From G965230615 sp965230615 (lineage in GTDB: Bacteria; Pseudomonadota; Gammaproteobacteria; HTCC5015), in assembly GCA_965230615.1 (NCBI GenBank), contig OZ246012.1, forward strand, positions 1,364,001 through 1,428,000: a stretch of DNA of 64,000 bases, given 5' to 3'. Positions 36,560-44,423 of the stretch are shown in pieces. The position numbers and the translations under genes were made by a program. Numbering within the stretch: the first letter of the stretch is position 1; every line of letters begins with the position of its first letter. The notes beneath the pieces were generated by a model that made no database searches, was not told the DNA's origin, and saw only the letters and a list, made by a program, of their open reading frames with translations.

Positions 36560-37774
36560 TTACTGTGGTTTATTAATAAACCCTGAGATAACCATAATTT
36601 GCGGTTCATCACTTGGGTGACGGAAAGGCTCGCCTTGGGCGATCACGTTGTTATTGCGTATCACTTCAACAACGTATTCCAGATCACCTAACAGCTGTTC
36701 AAAGCGTACTTTACCTTCTGTGTTGGTGACTAATGTTTCAGATATATGCCCACCGAGAAAATGGCCCCATTTATAACCACGCAAGCGAACCTGCATACCC
36801 TTCAATGGTCGCTCTTGAGGGTTTAAAACAGCCACTTCTAAATCACCGGCTTGTGAGAATGCCTGACCAATGGTGGTATTGCCATAACGTGCTTGAGGAA
36901 ACAGCTCTGGGATTTGACCCACACGAAAATCCAGCACCCAGCCATTTCTAAGATAAGAGACATTGACATCTGTTGCCTCAATTGGCAACAGCGCAATCGG
37001 TGGCTGTGCTTTAAAAACACTCTTAATATCCGGGCGATTAAAATGATAGGGTGCTTCAGCCAGCGTTTCTACGGGTATTACTGAAGGGTCACCCGAACGT
37101 ACTGTACGGAATATATTACGCTCGTATTCAGTGCCCATTAACCAAGGCTGGCTACCTTCATCACTAATGACAATCTTACCACCAGGCTTCACGACACGTG
37201 CCCACTCTTGCATAATTTCTTTTTTATAACAAAAGCCATTAAGCGCGCCAGAGTGAAAAACGGCATCAAAAAAGTTATCTTCAAACGGTAGCTTATCGCC
37301 CATATCAGACTGAAAAGCATAAACTGCCGGCGTAAAGTTATCTCGCCTTTCAACTAAACGCTTCAACATTTCAGAAGAGAGGTCTGTAGAAAAAATCTGT
37401 CCTTGCGGAGATAGAAACTGCGCAATCATTTCAGTCAGCTGCCCGGGGCCACAAGCAATATCAAGCAGTTTTGCATCTGGCTTAAGCTCCAGCTTCGCCA
37501 AACCTGCGCCAATCGCTTGTTGGATTTCCTCAGGGCTCATATAAGCCGCCATTTCTTCCATTAAATTTTGATTATAATTTTCGGCAAAGTCTTCTGATGC
37601 GGTACTTTCATTTTCCACTTCCACAAAAAAAGATGCAAACAAAGGCATGCCATCATCAACTTGAAAAGCAATATCACAGGCTTCACATTCCAAACTAGCC
37701 CCATTTAGTGACAGTCGGTCTTGGCAGCATGGGCACCGCAAATGTTCAAACCAAGATACGTTATCTTGTGTCAT
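36560..37774 (-). CDS. SAM-dependent methyltransferase with Trm112-like N-terminus
   Basis: 404 residues. The N-terminal 40 residues contain CPCC and CEAC, a Trm112-like zinc module ending DDGMPLF. The Rossmann methyltransferase follows, with motif I LLDIACGPGQLTE, motif II STDLS and motif IV DAVFHSGALN. The C-terminal 120 or so residues contain a carboxypeptidase-regulatory/Ig-like part (KGMQVRLRGYKWGHFLGG, TNTEGKVRFEQLLGDLEY) that is unusual for this family. The substrate is unknown. GAGG lies 8 bases before the ATG. It is probably monocistronic, with its own terminator. Confidence 0.82.
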   Translation of the reverse strand: MTQDNVSWFEHLRCPCCQDRLSLNGASLECEACDIAFQVDDGMPLFASFFVEVENESTASEDFAENYNQNLMEEMAAYMSPEEIQQAIGAGLAKLELKPDAKLLDIACGPGQLTEMIAQFLSPQGQIFSTDLSSEMLKRLVERRDNFTPAVYAFQSDMGDKLPFEDNFFDAVFHSGALNGFCYKKEIMQEWARVVKPGGKIVISDEGSQPWLMGTEYERNIFRTVRSGDPSVIPVETLAEAPYHFNRPDIKSVFKAQPPIALLPIEATDVNVSYLRNGWVLDFRVGQIPELFPQARYGNTTIGQAFSQAGDLEVAVLNPQERPLKGMQVRLRGYKWGHFLGGHISETLVTNTEGKVRFEQLLGDLEYVVEVIRNNNVIAQGEPFRHPSDEPQIMVISGFINKPQ

Positions 37775-38395
37775 TTATTACACCTCTATTATTTCTCTAT
37801 TATTTTACTAATTATTTTCTGGGGGGACCCGGACTTAGAGTCTTGATTATTATTTAAATCAATATTTATATTTTTTTATGCGCGACAATATAACACCTAA
37901 CCTACTCAAGACATCAACCCAAGTACATGCATTTATCTTTGATAAAAATCACTTCAATAAATTAGATTGTTTATAAACTGAAAGACCATGTTAAAACTAA
38001 GCATAACACGCAAAATAATTGATTATTCATTCTTTAATAAGCAACAGCAAAAGCTGTATTTATTACCAATTGGTGACATTACAGTTAAAAACAATTGAAT
38101 GGTTATTCAATTTTCATATACGCAAACATCTCATTCGTAATCAACCTTACAACGTGACAATACGTTTGCCATCCACTGTCGTCACGCCCTCAATGATAAC
38201 TGAATCGACAGACTGCCGTCATTCGTTAAGTCACTTTATCAGTACTTATAGCACTGCTGCTGAGCTTATTTATTATCAATGATTGCTATGCTACTTTATC
38301 TTCATAAAACAAAGCATTCGCCCATGCGCTGTCGCACACAGGCTAATTGTTAAAACATGAAGTTTAAAGTTGGTGGGTTAACCAGTGATACAAGC
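37775..38395. other. 621-bp AT-rich gap, no gene seen
   Basis: A rightward 87-codon frame at 38019-38282 has no ribosome binding site or recognisable protein character and is not called. On the minus strand a 24-codon stretch near 38155-38226 (DSVIIEGVTTVDGKRIVTL) looks protein-like but is bounded by a stop at both ends. It may be a remnant of a lost gene. Confidence 0.35.
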
Positions 38396-38884
38396 TTAAG
38401 CGCCAAACTCATCCAGCGCTTGTTGCATAAGGTATTGCAGCTGTTCAGGCGAGCGGTTGTTTAAATTAAAGCGACTCTGCGGAGCACCACTATTGATATG
38501 ATAGGCAGGCTCAAATTGATCGGACATAAAAACGGTGCGTGGGATATAACCACCATCAGGCGCATAACGTTGATTAATTTCAGCGGCCTGATCTATATCA
38601 ACAATGATCATAACAAAATCTTTTGACAAGGCAGCCACTTTTTCATCAAAAAACAAGCGACTATATTGTTTGCAATAGCCGCACCAGTCGGCATGAAAAA
38701 CCATTAAGGCTGGCTTACCGCTGGCGAGTGCCTGTCTTGCGCCTTCTTCATAGGAGTGCCACTCAATACCATCGATATTCCAGTTCGCCTCACGATTCAT
38801 TGTTTGGAACATCAGCACCATAAGCACTAATAGAATAATTAAAACAATATTTTTCTTTAGGAATATTTGTATCTTGTGCAACAT
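38396..38884 (-). CDS. Membrane-anchored thioredoxin-family protein
   Basis: 162 residues with an N-terminal membrane anchor (KKNIVLIILLVLMVLMFQTM). The thioredoxin fold has the active-site motif WCGYC (about residues 68-72) and the cis-Pro in GYIPRTVFM. Its shape (short, one domain, HADWCGYC followed by K-YSRLFF) is like the AGR2/TlpA-type periplasmic reductases. The predicted role is disulphide exchange in the periplasm. AGGAG lies 9 bases before the ATG. It follows the nitroreductase-like gene by 20 bases on the same strand, so they may be co-transcribed. Confidence 0.83.
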   Translation of the reverse strand: MLHKIQIFLKKNIVLIILLVLMVLMFQTMNREANWNIDGIEWHSYEEGARQALASGKPALMVFHADWCGYCKQYSRLFFDEKVAALSKDFVMIIVDIDQAAEINQRYAPDGGYIPRTVFMSDQFEPAYHINSGAPQSRFNLNNRSPEQLQYLMQQALDEFGA

Positions 38885-38904
38885 GCAGGCCAGCTCCTAT
38901 GGCA

Positions 38905-39912
38905 TTAAATCAACACATCCTCCAGCGGACGGCGGTTTTTTGTGGGCGCGGATTTGCGCATATAGCCCAACCTGAATATCTGCTGTGGTAAGGTATGACT
39001 GCCCCGTATCATTTGCTTGATCTCACCTTTTAATTCAGGAATCTGCAATACCTGATTCATTGGATGCAAACCAATGCCTGCCGAGTGAGCAATCAGCGCA
39101 ATTCTTTCATAAACCTGGCCAGCCATTACGTGATCTAATTTAGCATTCGAGCGTGAACATAAGATGATGCAGGCAGCTGATTTGTCCCATAGTACAGTAT
39201 GCTTTTTCATTTGGGCAGCTGCAGGATTATGATATCGCATTTTGATGCTGGCCAGTTGACGCAATACAGGTTTATGCCCTACATGACCGCTGGCGATACA
39301 ATGCGATAGCTCCCGACGAAAAGATTTATCAGTAAACAACACCTGGTTGGCAATACTGGTTAGCTCTGTAACCTTTTGTTTTAAGGCAGAACGCTCAACC
39401 GATGTAACACCTAACATTTCATCGGTATAACAGCTTTCTAATAACATCCAATGCTCTGCAGTAATAGGCTTATTAGAAAATGCTTTTTCATAGGTAGAAC
39501 GATTGATCATTGCTTCGAGCATTGTTGAGTCGCGCAAACGCTTTTGGTCACCATTGAGATGCAACTTGATAATCGCCACTAACTCAGGCTGAAACGGATC
39601 AGGAAAATAATTGATTTTATACTGATAGTTATAATACTCAGCAGCCACAACAAGATTCTCCATACAAGCGCCAATACTGATATACATCTCCCGCTTGTCT
39701 GCATCAGCTACTTTAAGCCAACGCTGGGTATCGGCATAAACCCATATTTCATCTTGTGTAACGCGAAATTTCCATGGCTGGGTATTACGAAATGATGGCG
39801 CCATAATGGCGTATTTCAGCAACAAGCGCAGCCGCTGAATAGAATCCGGACGACGGAAGAACACGGACTCATCAATCCGTAACGATGTAAACTCGTAGTG
39901 ATAGTCTGTCAC
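38905..39912 (-). CDS. Acg-like nitroreductase-family FMN protein
   Basis: 335 residues with a GTG start. The APSFRNTQPWKF motif (about residues 37-48) is the FMN-binding signature of the Acg/Rv3131-type branch of the nitroreductase fold. This branch is about 330 residues long because the fold is internally duplicated, and the length fits. The second half contains GQVYERIALIAHSAGIGLHP, the matching FMN-site segment, and ends in a FRLGY strand. Whether it reduces a substrate or only sequesters FMN is unknown. It heads a likely two-gene unit with the thioredoxin gene. Confidence 0.75.
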   Translation of the reverse strand: MTDYHYEFTSLRIDESVFFRRPDSIQRLRLLLKYAIMAPSFRNTQPWKFRVTQDEIWVYADTQRWLKVADADKREMYISIGACMENLVVAAEYYNYQYKINYFPDPFQPELVAIIKLHLNGDQKRLRDSTMLEAMINRSTYEKAFSNKPITAEHWMLLESCYTDEMLGVTSVERSALKQKVTELTSIANQVLFTDKSFRRELSHCIASGHVGHKPVLRQLASIKMRYHNPAAAQMKKHTVLWDKSAACIILCSRSNAKLDHVMAGQVYERIALIAHSAGIGLHPMNQVLQIPELKGEIKQMIRGSHTLPQQIFRLGYMRKSAPTKNRRPLEDVLI

Positions 39913-40068
39913 AGCTGTACCCAGGAAAGCTTGTTAGTCAACGTCAGTCAATAGGGAGACGTAAGCTAATCACAGCTTCCATGTTGTAATATGCGCCCAC
40001 CCAACATGAGCGATAATGTAAGCTGCTTGCTGCGCAATAACAACAGCCAAAAGTATGATGTCGTGCGA

Positions 40069-40845
40069 TTAATTCTGTAATGCATTTGTAAATTTACCTT
40101 CTTGCAAAAATGCGATTGACTGAGCAATAACATCCTGTTTGCGCATGATAAATGTATGGTTGTAGGGTACTACCAAAAATGCATCCATGCCTGCAACACC
40201 GGCACGTTGAACGGCTACTTTACCATCGTCGTCACCGGGTATCAGCATTGATAATAGCGGGTTCATAGAACGGTCACCCGTAATAACACCTAGCTCGAAG
40301 TCCACCGGCCCTAAACGTTGTGGCAGGCTTTCTTTATCAGTCCCCAATTGTTGCCCAGCTGGCCCATTTAACCATTTAAAAAGCCACAAGCTGCCGAGCT
40401 TATCAACAATCTCACTGCCTTGATTGGGTGGGCTGAGCATCACCACTCGACCAAGATTAGGCATTGTATACGACTTAAGTAAATATCGCGTTAAAATTCC
40501 GCCCATTGAGTGGGTGATAAAGTGAATTTTATGGTAAGAGTCATCGCAATGTGCCTGAATACGTTCTCTGACATACTGTTCAACTAAGTCTTCGACGGAA
40601 TAGCGGGTAGACGGGTAGTCAATATTCAACACGGTATAATGCTGTGCTAACAACGCTTTTTGCAATTGCCGCATAGAACCATTGCCGCGCGCCAAGCCAT
40701 GCAGTAATACCACGCACTCATTATTCGTCTCGCGGGCGCTGGCACTGTACTCTGGTACAGCACAGGCCAGCGGCAAGCTACAGAGCACGGCCAGCAGACA
40801 TAAATGACGAATACGCCTTAGGCTAGCGTTGTATTGTCGGCTCAT
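40069..40845 (-). CDS. Alpha/beta-hydrolase (lipase/esterase-like) lipoprotein
   Basis: A predicted lipoprotein of 258 residues: HLCLLAVLCSLPLAC gives a lipobox. VVLLHGLARG is the oxyanion strand, and the nucleophile elbow is THSMGG (Ser). The candidate acid is in PGDDDGKVAV, and the catalytic His is in PYNHTFIM. The fold resembles PGAP1/lecithin-cholesterol-type lipases. A TTG frame runs upstream to 40908, but that would overlap the preceding RDD gene. The ATG at 40845, 16 bases after the RDD stop, gives a proper signal and is preferred, although no Shine-Dalgarno is visible. The gene is co-oriented with the RDD gene. Confidence 0.82.
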   Translation of the reverse strand: MSRQYNASLRRIRHLCLLAVLCSLPLACAVPEYSASARETNNECVVLLHGLARGNGSMRQLQKALLAQHYTVLNIDYPSTRYSVEDLVEQYVRERIQAHCDDSYHKIHFITHSMGGILTRYLLKSYTMPNLGRVVMLSPPNQGSEIVDKLGSLWLFKWLNGPAGQQLGTDKESLPQRLGPVDFELGVITGDRSMNPLLSMLIPGDDDGKVAVQRAGVAGMDAFLVVPYNHTFIMRKQDVIAQSIAFLQEGKFTNALQN

Positions 40846-40861
40846 ATTTGTGCTAACAAGG

Positions 40862-41443
40862 TCAGGATATATTAACTTCGTAGCTGGATTGCGGCTGATT
40901 CGCATCAATGATGTCAGCCGGCCACATCACAAAGGTATCGCTGAGTTTATCGTGCAGGGTTTGCTTACGAAAATCTTTGATCATGATATACAAACTAATG
41001 GGGGCCAATGGCAATAATAATAGCTTGAAGGTATTGCGTTTGAGCGCTTGTGCCATCGTCAATGGCTTACCTGCTTTATCAACAACTATCGCTTTTAATA
41101 AGGACTTACCCAGCCCGGCCTGATACTTATACTCAACCCAGGCACAGTACACGGTATGAGCGACGACAAAAAGCACCAATAGCAATAGCCACAAAATGCT
41201 ATAAATATCAAAAGCCAATAATCCCTGCAAATCTGGAAACAAGAAAAACAGCCCGATGATCAGCGCAACATAGGCCGGTATAGAGGCCAGAAAGCGCACA
41301 TTACTGCCTGGATATAAACGACTGGGCTGCTCGGCACTGTTGAGCACAACGGCAAAGCTCAGTACGCCAATCGCCACACACAGACAGAGAAAGATGATAT
41401 GCATAGGTTCATCCAGGGCCAATAGCACATAAAAGTTAATCAT
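40862..41443 (-). CDS. RDD family membrane protein
   Basis: 193 residues with four predicted membrane helices. The RDD hallmark is a pattern in the first domain helix (RFLASIPAYVALIIG), and the later KAIVVDKAGKPLT / LKRNTFKLLLLP segment is diagnostic of the family. Function is unknown; some RDD proteins act as Na+/H+ antiporters. The TTG that gives the longest frame is 18 bases upstream of the ATG used here; neither has a good ribosome binding site. It precedes the lipase-like gene by 16 bases, so they probably form an operon. Confidence 0.83.
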   Translation of the reverse strand: MINFYVLLALDEPMHIIFLCLCVAIGVLSFAVVLNSAEQPSRLYPGSNVRFLASIPAYVALIIGLFFLFPDLQGLLAFDIYSILWLLLLVLFVVAHTVYCAWVEYKYQAGLGKSLLKAIVVDKAGKPLTMAQALKRNTFKLLLLPLAPISLYIMIKDFRKQTLHDKLSDTFVMWPADIIDANQPQSSYEVNIS

Positions 41444-41589
41444 TAATGGTAAACCATGCAATCATGCTGCGCCAGAATCGGCTAATACCCATTATCTCCA
41501 GATATGCCAAACCAATCACAAAATACAGCTGGCAAGCCCGGGCGCGTCTACCTTAGCACTGACAAGTCGTCAATTTTATTCGGTAAGAT

Positions 41590-42585
41590 TTAGATATCCG
41601 CAAAGCTTAAAACATCATGGATATGTGTAGCACCGGCGAGCTGCATCAATAGCCGGTCGATACCCAGCGCAACCCCGGCACATTCCGGTAAGCCTGCTTG
41701 CATGGCGGCCATAAACTTGGCATCAACGGGTATCTCAGGTAACCCTGCTGTTTGCCGTTGCTGCAGGTCCTGCCTAAAGCGCCGCGCCTGCTCTTGTGGG
41801 TCTGTCAGTTCCTGGTAGCCATTGGCCAGCTCCATCGCACCCCAATACAACTCGAAGCGCTCGGCCACCGGGTAGTCATCCGACCGTATTTTCGCCAAGG
41901 CCGCTTGCGAGGCTGGGTAATCATATATAAAGGTTAATTGCTGCCGAGGCAGTTGCGGGGCCAGCAGTACACTGATCATTAAGTCCAGCCAGGGATCAAG
42001 CGCCTGCCCCATGTCAGCAGGTACTGATAAGTTATGCGCCTGACAACAGCTTGCCAAGGTCGCAACCGTGGCTGTGCGGATATCGATGTCGAGGTATTGT
42101 CTAAATGCTTGCTGGTAACTTAAACGTTGGGCAGGCTGCTGCAGGCCTATTGAGTCTATCGGCTCTATTGGCTGAATCACTGCCGCCAGCGCCATCACCA
42201 GCGCTTCCACTTCATCCATTAACGCATGATAGCTAAAGCCCACTTGGTACCATTCAAGCATGGTGAATTCGCGGTGATGCTGCCGCCCTTGATCGCCGTC
42301 GCGAAATACCGGGCATAGCTGGAAGATACTGCCACTGTCGGCCGCCAACAGGCGCTTCATTGCCAGCTCAGGGGAGGTATGCAGATACAGCGTTTGCTGC
42401 CTATCGAGTAATGAGCTGACCGTCAGACTGGCAATATGTACATCGGTGGTCCCCGCTGTTGACAGCAACGGGGTGCTCACTTCTAACACATTACGCCGTG
42501 CAAAAAACTGCCGTACACTGGCCAGTAAGGCCGCCCGGCGCTTTAACATGGCGCGGCTCGCGCTGGGTTGCCAGGCAACAGTCAC
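41590..42585 (-). CDS. epmA: EF-P lysine lysyltransferase
   Basis: EpmA is a truncated class II lysyl-tRNA synthetase that attaches (R)-beta-lysine to Lys34 of EF-P. It opens GTG-WQPSASRAMLKRRAALL, as E. coli EpmA does, and carries class II motifs: motif 2 FRDGDQGRQHHREFTMLEW, and motif 3 in AGVALGIDRLLMQL. The anticodon-binding domain of LysS is missing, as expected. 331 residues against 325 in E. coli. The start is 18 bases after the efp stop, so the two genes form an operon that pairs enzyme with substrate. Confidence 0.95.
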   Translation of the reverse strand: MTVAWQPSASRAMLKRRAALLASVRQFFARRNVLEVSTPLLSTAGTTDVHIASLTVSSLLDRQQTLYLHTSPELAMKRLLAADSGSIFQLCPVFRDGDQGRQHHREFTMLEWYQVGFSYHALMDEVEALVMALAAVIQPIEPIDSIGLQQPAQRLSYQQAFRQYLDIDIRTATVATLASCCQAHNLSVPADMGQALDPWLDLMISVLLAPQLPRQQLTFIYDYPASQAALAKIRSDDYPVAERFELYWGAMELANGYQELTDPQEQARRFRQDLQQRQTAGLPEIPVDAKFMAAMQAGLPECAGVALGIDRLLMQLAGATHIHDVLSFADI

Positions 42586-42603
42586 AGACAGGTTTGCTTC
42601 GTC

Positions 42604-43167
42604 TTAGGCGCGAGAGGCGTATTCGCCAGTACGTGTGTCGACTTTAATTTCCTCACCCTGGTCAATAAATAAAGGCACATTGACCACGGCTCCGGTTTCC
42701 AGGGTGGCAGGCTTGGTCGCGCCCTGGGCAGTATTACCTTTAATACCCGGGTCAGACTGGGTAATTTTTAAGACCACAAAGTTAGGCACTGCCACGCTGA
42801 TTGGATTGCCATTCCACAGCGTCACTTCACAGATATCTTGCTCTTTGAGCCACTGCTTGGCGTCGCCAACGGCATTTTCATCCGCAGCCAGCTGCTCAAA
42901 CGTCTCTGGGTGCATAAAGTACCAAAACTCCGCATCGGTATAGAGATATTGCATTTCATGCTCCATCACGTCGGCGGCTTCAACGGTTTCGCCAGACTTA
43001 AAGGTCCGCTCAACCACGCGGCCGGTGATTAAGTTGCGAATTTTCACCCGGGAAAACGCCTGGCCCTTGCCTGGCTGAACAAAGTCATTTTCCACAATAT
43101 TGCAAGGCGAGCCATCTTGCATAATTTTCAGACCTGACTTGAATTCGTTCGTTGAATATGTTGCCAT
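42604..43167 (-). CDS. efp: Elongation factor P
   Basis: EF-P relieves ribosome stalling at poly-proline. 187 residues in three OB/KOW-like domains. The modification site Lys34 is in PGKGQAF, the loop recognised by EpmA. The rest follows the E. coli type: RTFKSGETVEAADVMEHEMQ, then a C-terminal domain ending in TRTGEYASRA. GGGG lies 5 bases before the ATG. It is head-to-head with epmB at 53 bases, and with epmA it completes the beta-lysylation set. EpmC (hydroxylase) is not in the window. Confidence 0.97.
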   Translation of the reverse strand: MATYSTNEFKSGLKIMQDGSPCNIVENDFVQPGKGQAFSRVKIRNLITGRVVERTFKSGETVEAADVMEHEMQYLYTDAEFWYFMHPETFEQLAADENAVGDAKQWLKEQDICEVTLWNGNPISVAVPNFVVLKITQSDPGIKGNTAQGATKPATLETGAVVNVPLFIDQGEEIKVDTRTGEYASRA

Positions 43168-43220
43168 CTTGACCCCACTGATAGATTAAACCTAAATTTG
43201 ACCATATTTCGAGGGCGGTA

Positions 43221-44258
43221 ATGATACCCGACTCTGCAGCTGCTGTAATGGCCCAAGTGCCCCCAAAAGCGGATTGGAAGCACGCTTTGGCCAATGTTAT
43301 CCGCTCACCGGCCGTTTTACTGGCCCGGCTGGGCTTGGATAAAGACCCTGCCATCCTGCAGGCTGCTGAGCAGGCCGCACAACGCTTCCCATTGCGGGTT
43401 CCGGAGAGCTATGTGCAACGCATGCAAACTGGCAATATCAACGACCCCTTGCTGCGACAAGTGCTGCCCTTGGGCGCCGAGCTGGTACCGGCGGCAGGTT
43501 ACCAGGCAGACCCGGTCGGCGATATGCAGGCGATGGTAACCCCGGGATTGCTGCACAAATACCAGGGCCGTGCCCTACTGGTCATGACGGGCGCTTGTGC
43601 TATCCACTGTCGTTATTGCTTTCGACGTGAATTTCCTTATCAACACAGCAGTGCCAAACCCAATCAATGGCAACAGGCCATTGACTATCTCAAAGCAGAC
43701 AGCTCGATTGAGGAATTGATTTTAAGTGGCGGTGACCCCTTAAGCTTGACCAATGCCACTTTGGCTGAGTTGCTCAGCGCACTGATGGAAATACCGCATC
43801 TACAGCGCTTACGTATTCACTCCCGGCTGGCGGTTGTCCTACCCGAGAGAATTGATCAGGGGCTTGTCGATACCTTGAATAAAAGTGGTTTGCAGTGTAT
43901 CCATGTTATTCACTGTAATCACGCCAATGAAATTGATAAGCATGTTAAAAACGCCATTGATAAATTAAAAAGCGCGAATCAGCTAGTACTCAATCAGGCG
44001 GTGTTACTTCAAGGAATTAATGACTCTGCCGCTGAACAAATACGGCTGAGTAAAGCACTGACGGCGATTGGCGTATTGCCTTATTACCTGCATATGCTTG
44101 ATAAAGTCAATGGTGCGCAGCACTTTGATGTAGCTGAACCTCGAGCTTTACAGATAATGGCAACAATGCAAGCACAGCTACCCGGTTATATGCTACCCAA
44201 ACTTGTTCGGGAAATTGAAGGTCACGTTGCAAAAACCCCGGTTATTGCGCTGCAGTGA
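43221..44258 (+). CDS. epmB: EF-P (R)-beta-lysine formation protein, lysine 2,3-aminomutase family
   Basis: A radical-SAM enzyme that turns (S)-alpha-lysine into (R)-beta-lysine for EpmA. The CxxxCxxC cluster is Cys126, Cys130 and Cys133 (CAIHCRYC). PLP and SAM sites are indicated by LILSGGDPLSL and RLRIHSRLAVVLPERI. 345 residues against 342 in E. coli YjeK. GAGGG sits 5 bases before the ATG. The 53-base gap to efp must hold two divergent promoters. The identity is well supported by both sequence and neighbourhood. Confidence 0.95.
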   Translation: MIPDSAAAVMAQVPPKADWKHALANVIRSPAVLLARLGLDKDPAILQAAEQAAQRFPLRVPESYVQRMQTGNINDPLLRQVLPLGAELVPAAGYQADPVGDMQAMVTPGLLHKYQGRALLVMTGACAIHCRYCFRREFPYQHSSAKPNQWQQAIDYLKADSSIEELILSGGDPLSLTNATLAELLSALMEIPHLQRLRIHSRLAVVLPERIDQGLVDTLNKSGLQCIHVIHCNHANEIDKHVKNAIDKLKSANQLVLNQAVLLQGINDSAAEQIRLSKALTAIGVLPYYLHMLDKVNGAQHFDVAEPRALQIMATMQAQLPGYMLPKLVREIEGHVAKTPVIALQ

Positions 44259-44423
44259 CAATTTGTGACAAAACAGTGTAAAGTAAACCAGCAAATTCAG
44301 GTATAGTCAGTGGCGGGAATCGGAAAAAGCTGACAAAATATTGAGTTTAATTGAGACCTTATGGCTAATGCCCATAAAATACCCAACACCTGAACAATAA
44401 AGCGTAAAAATTGGGAGAATAGT

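Noticed and set aside
38155..38226. Protein-like minus-strand stretch ending GVTTVDGKRIVTL
   Set aside because: Only about 22 codons between stops; kept as a possible remnant in the gap note, not as a gene.
38019..38282. 87-codon plus-strand ORF in the gap before the thioredoxin gene
   Set aside because: No Shine-Dalgarno, Ser/Thr/Ile-rich random-looking peptide, and AT-rich context.
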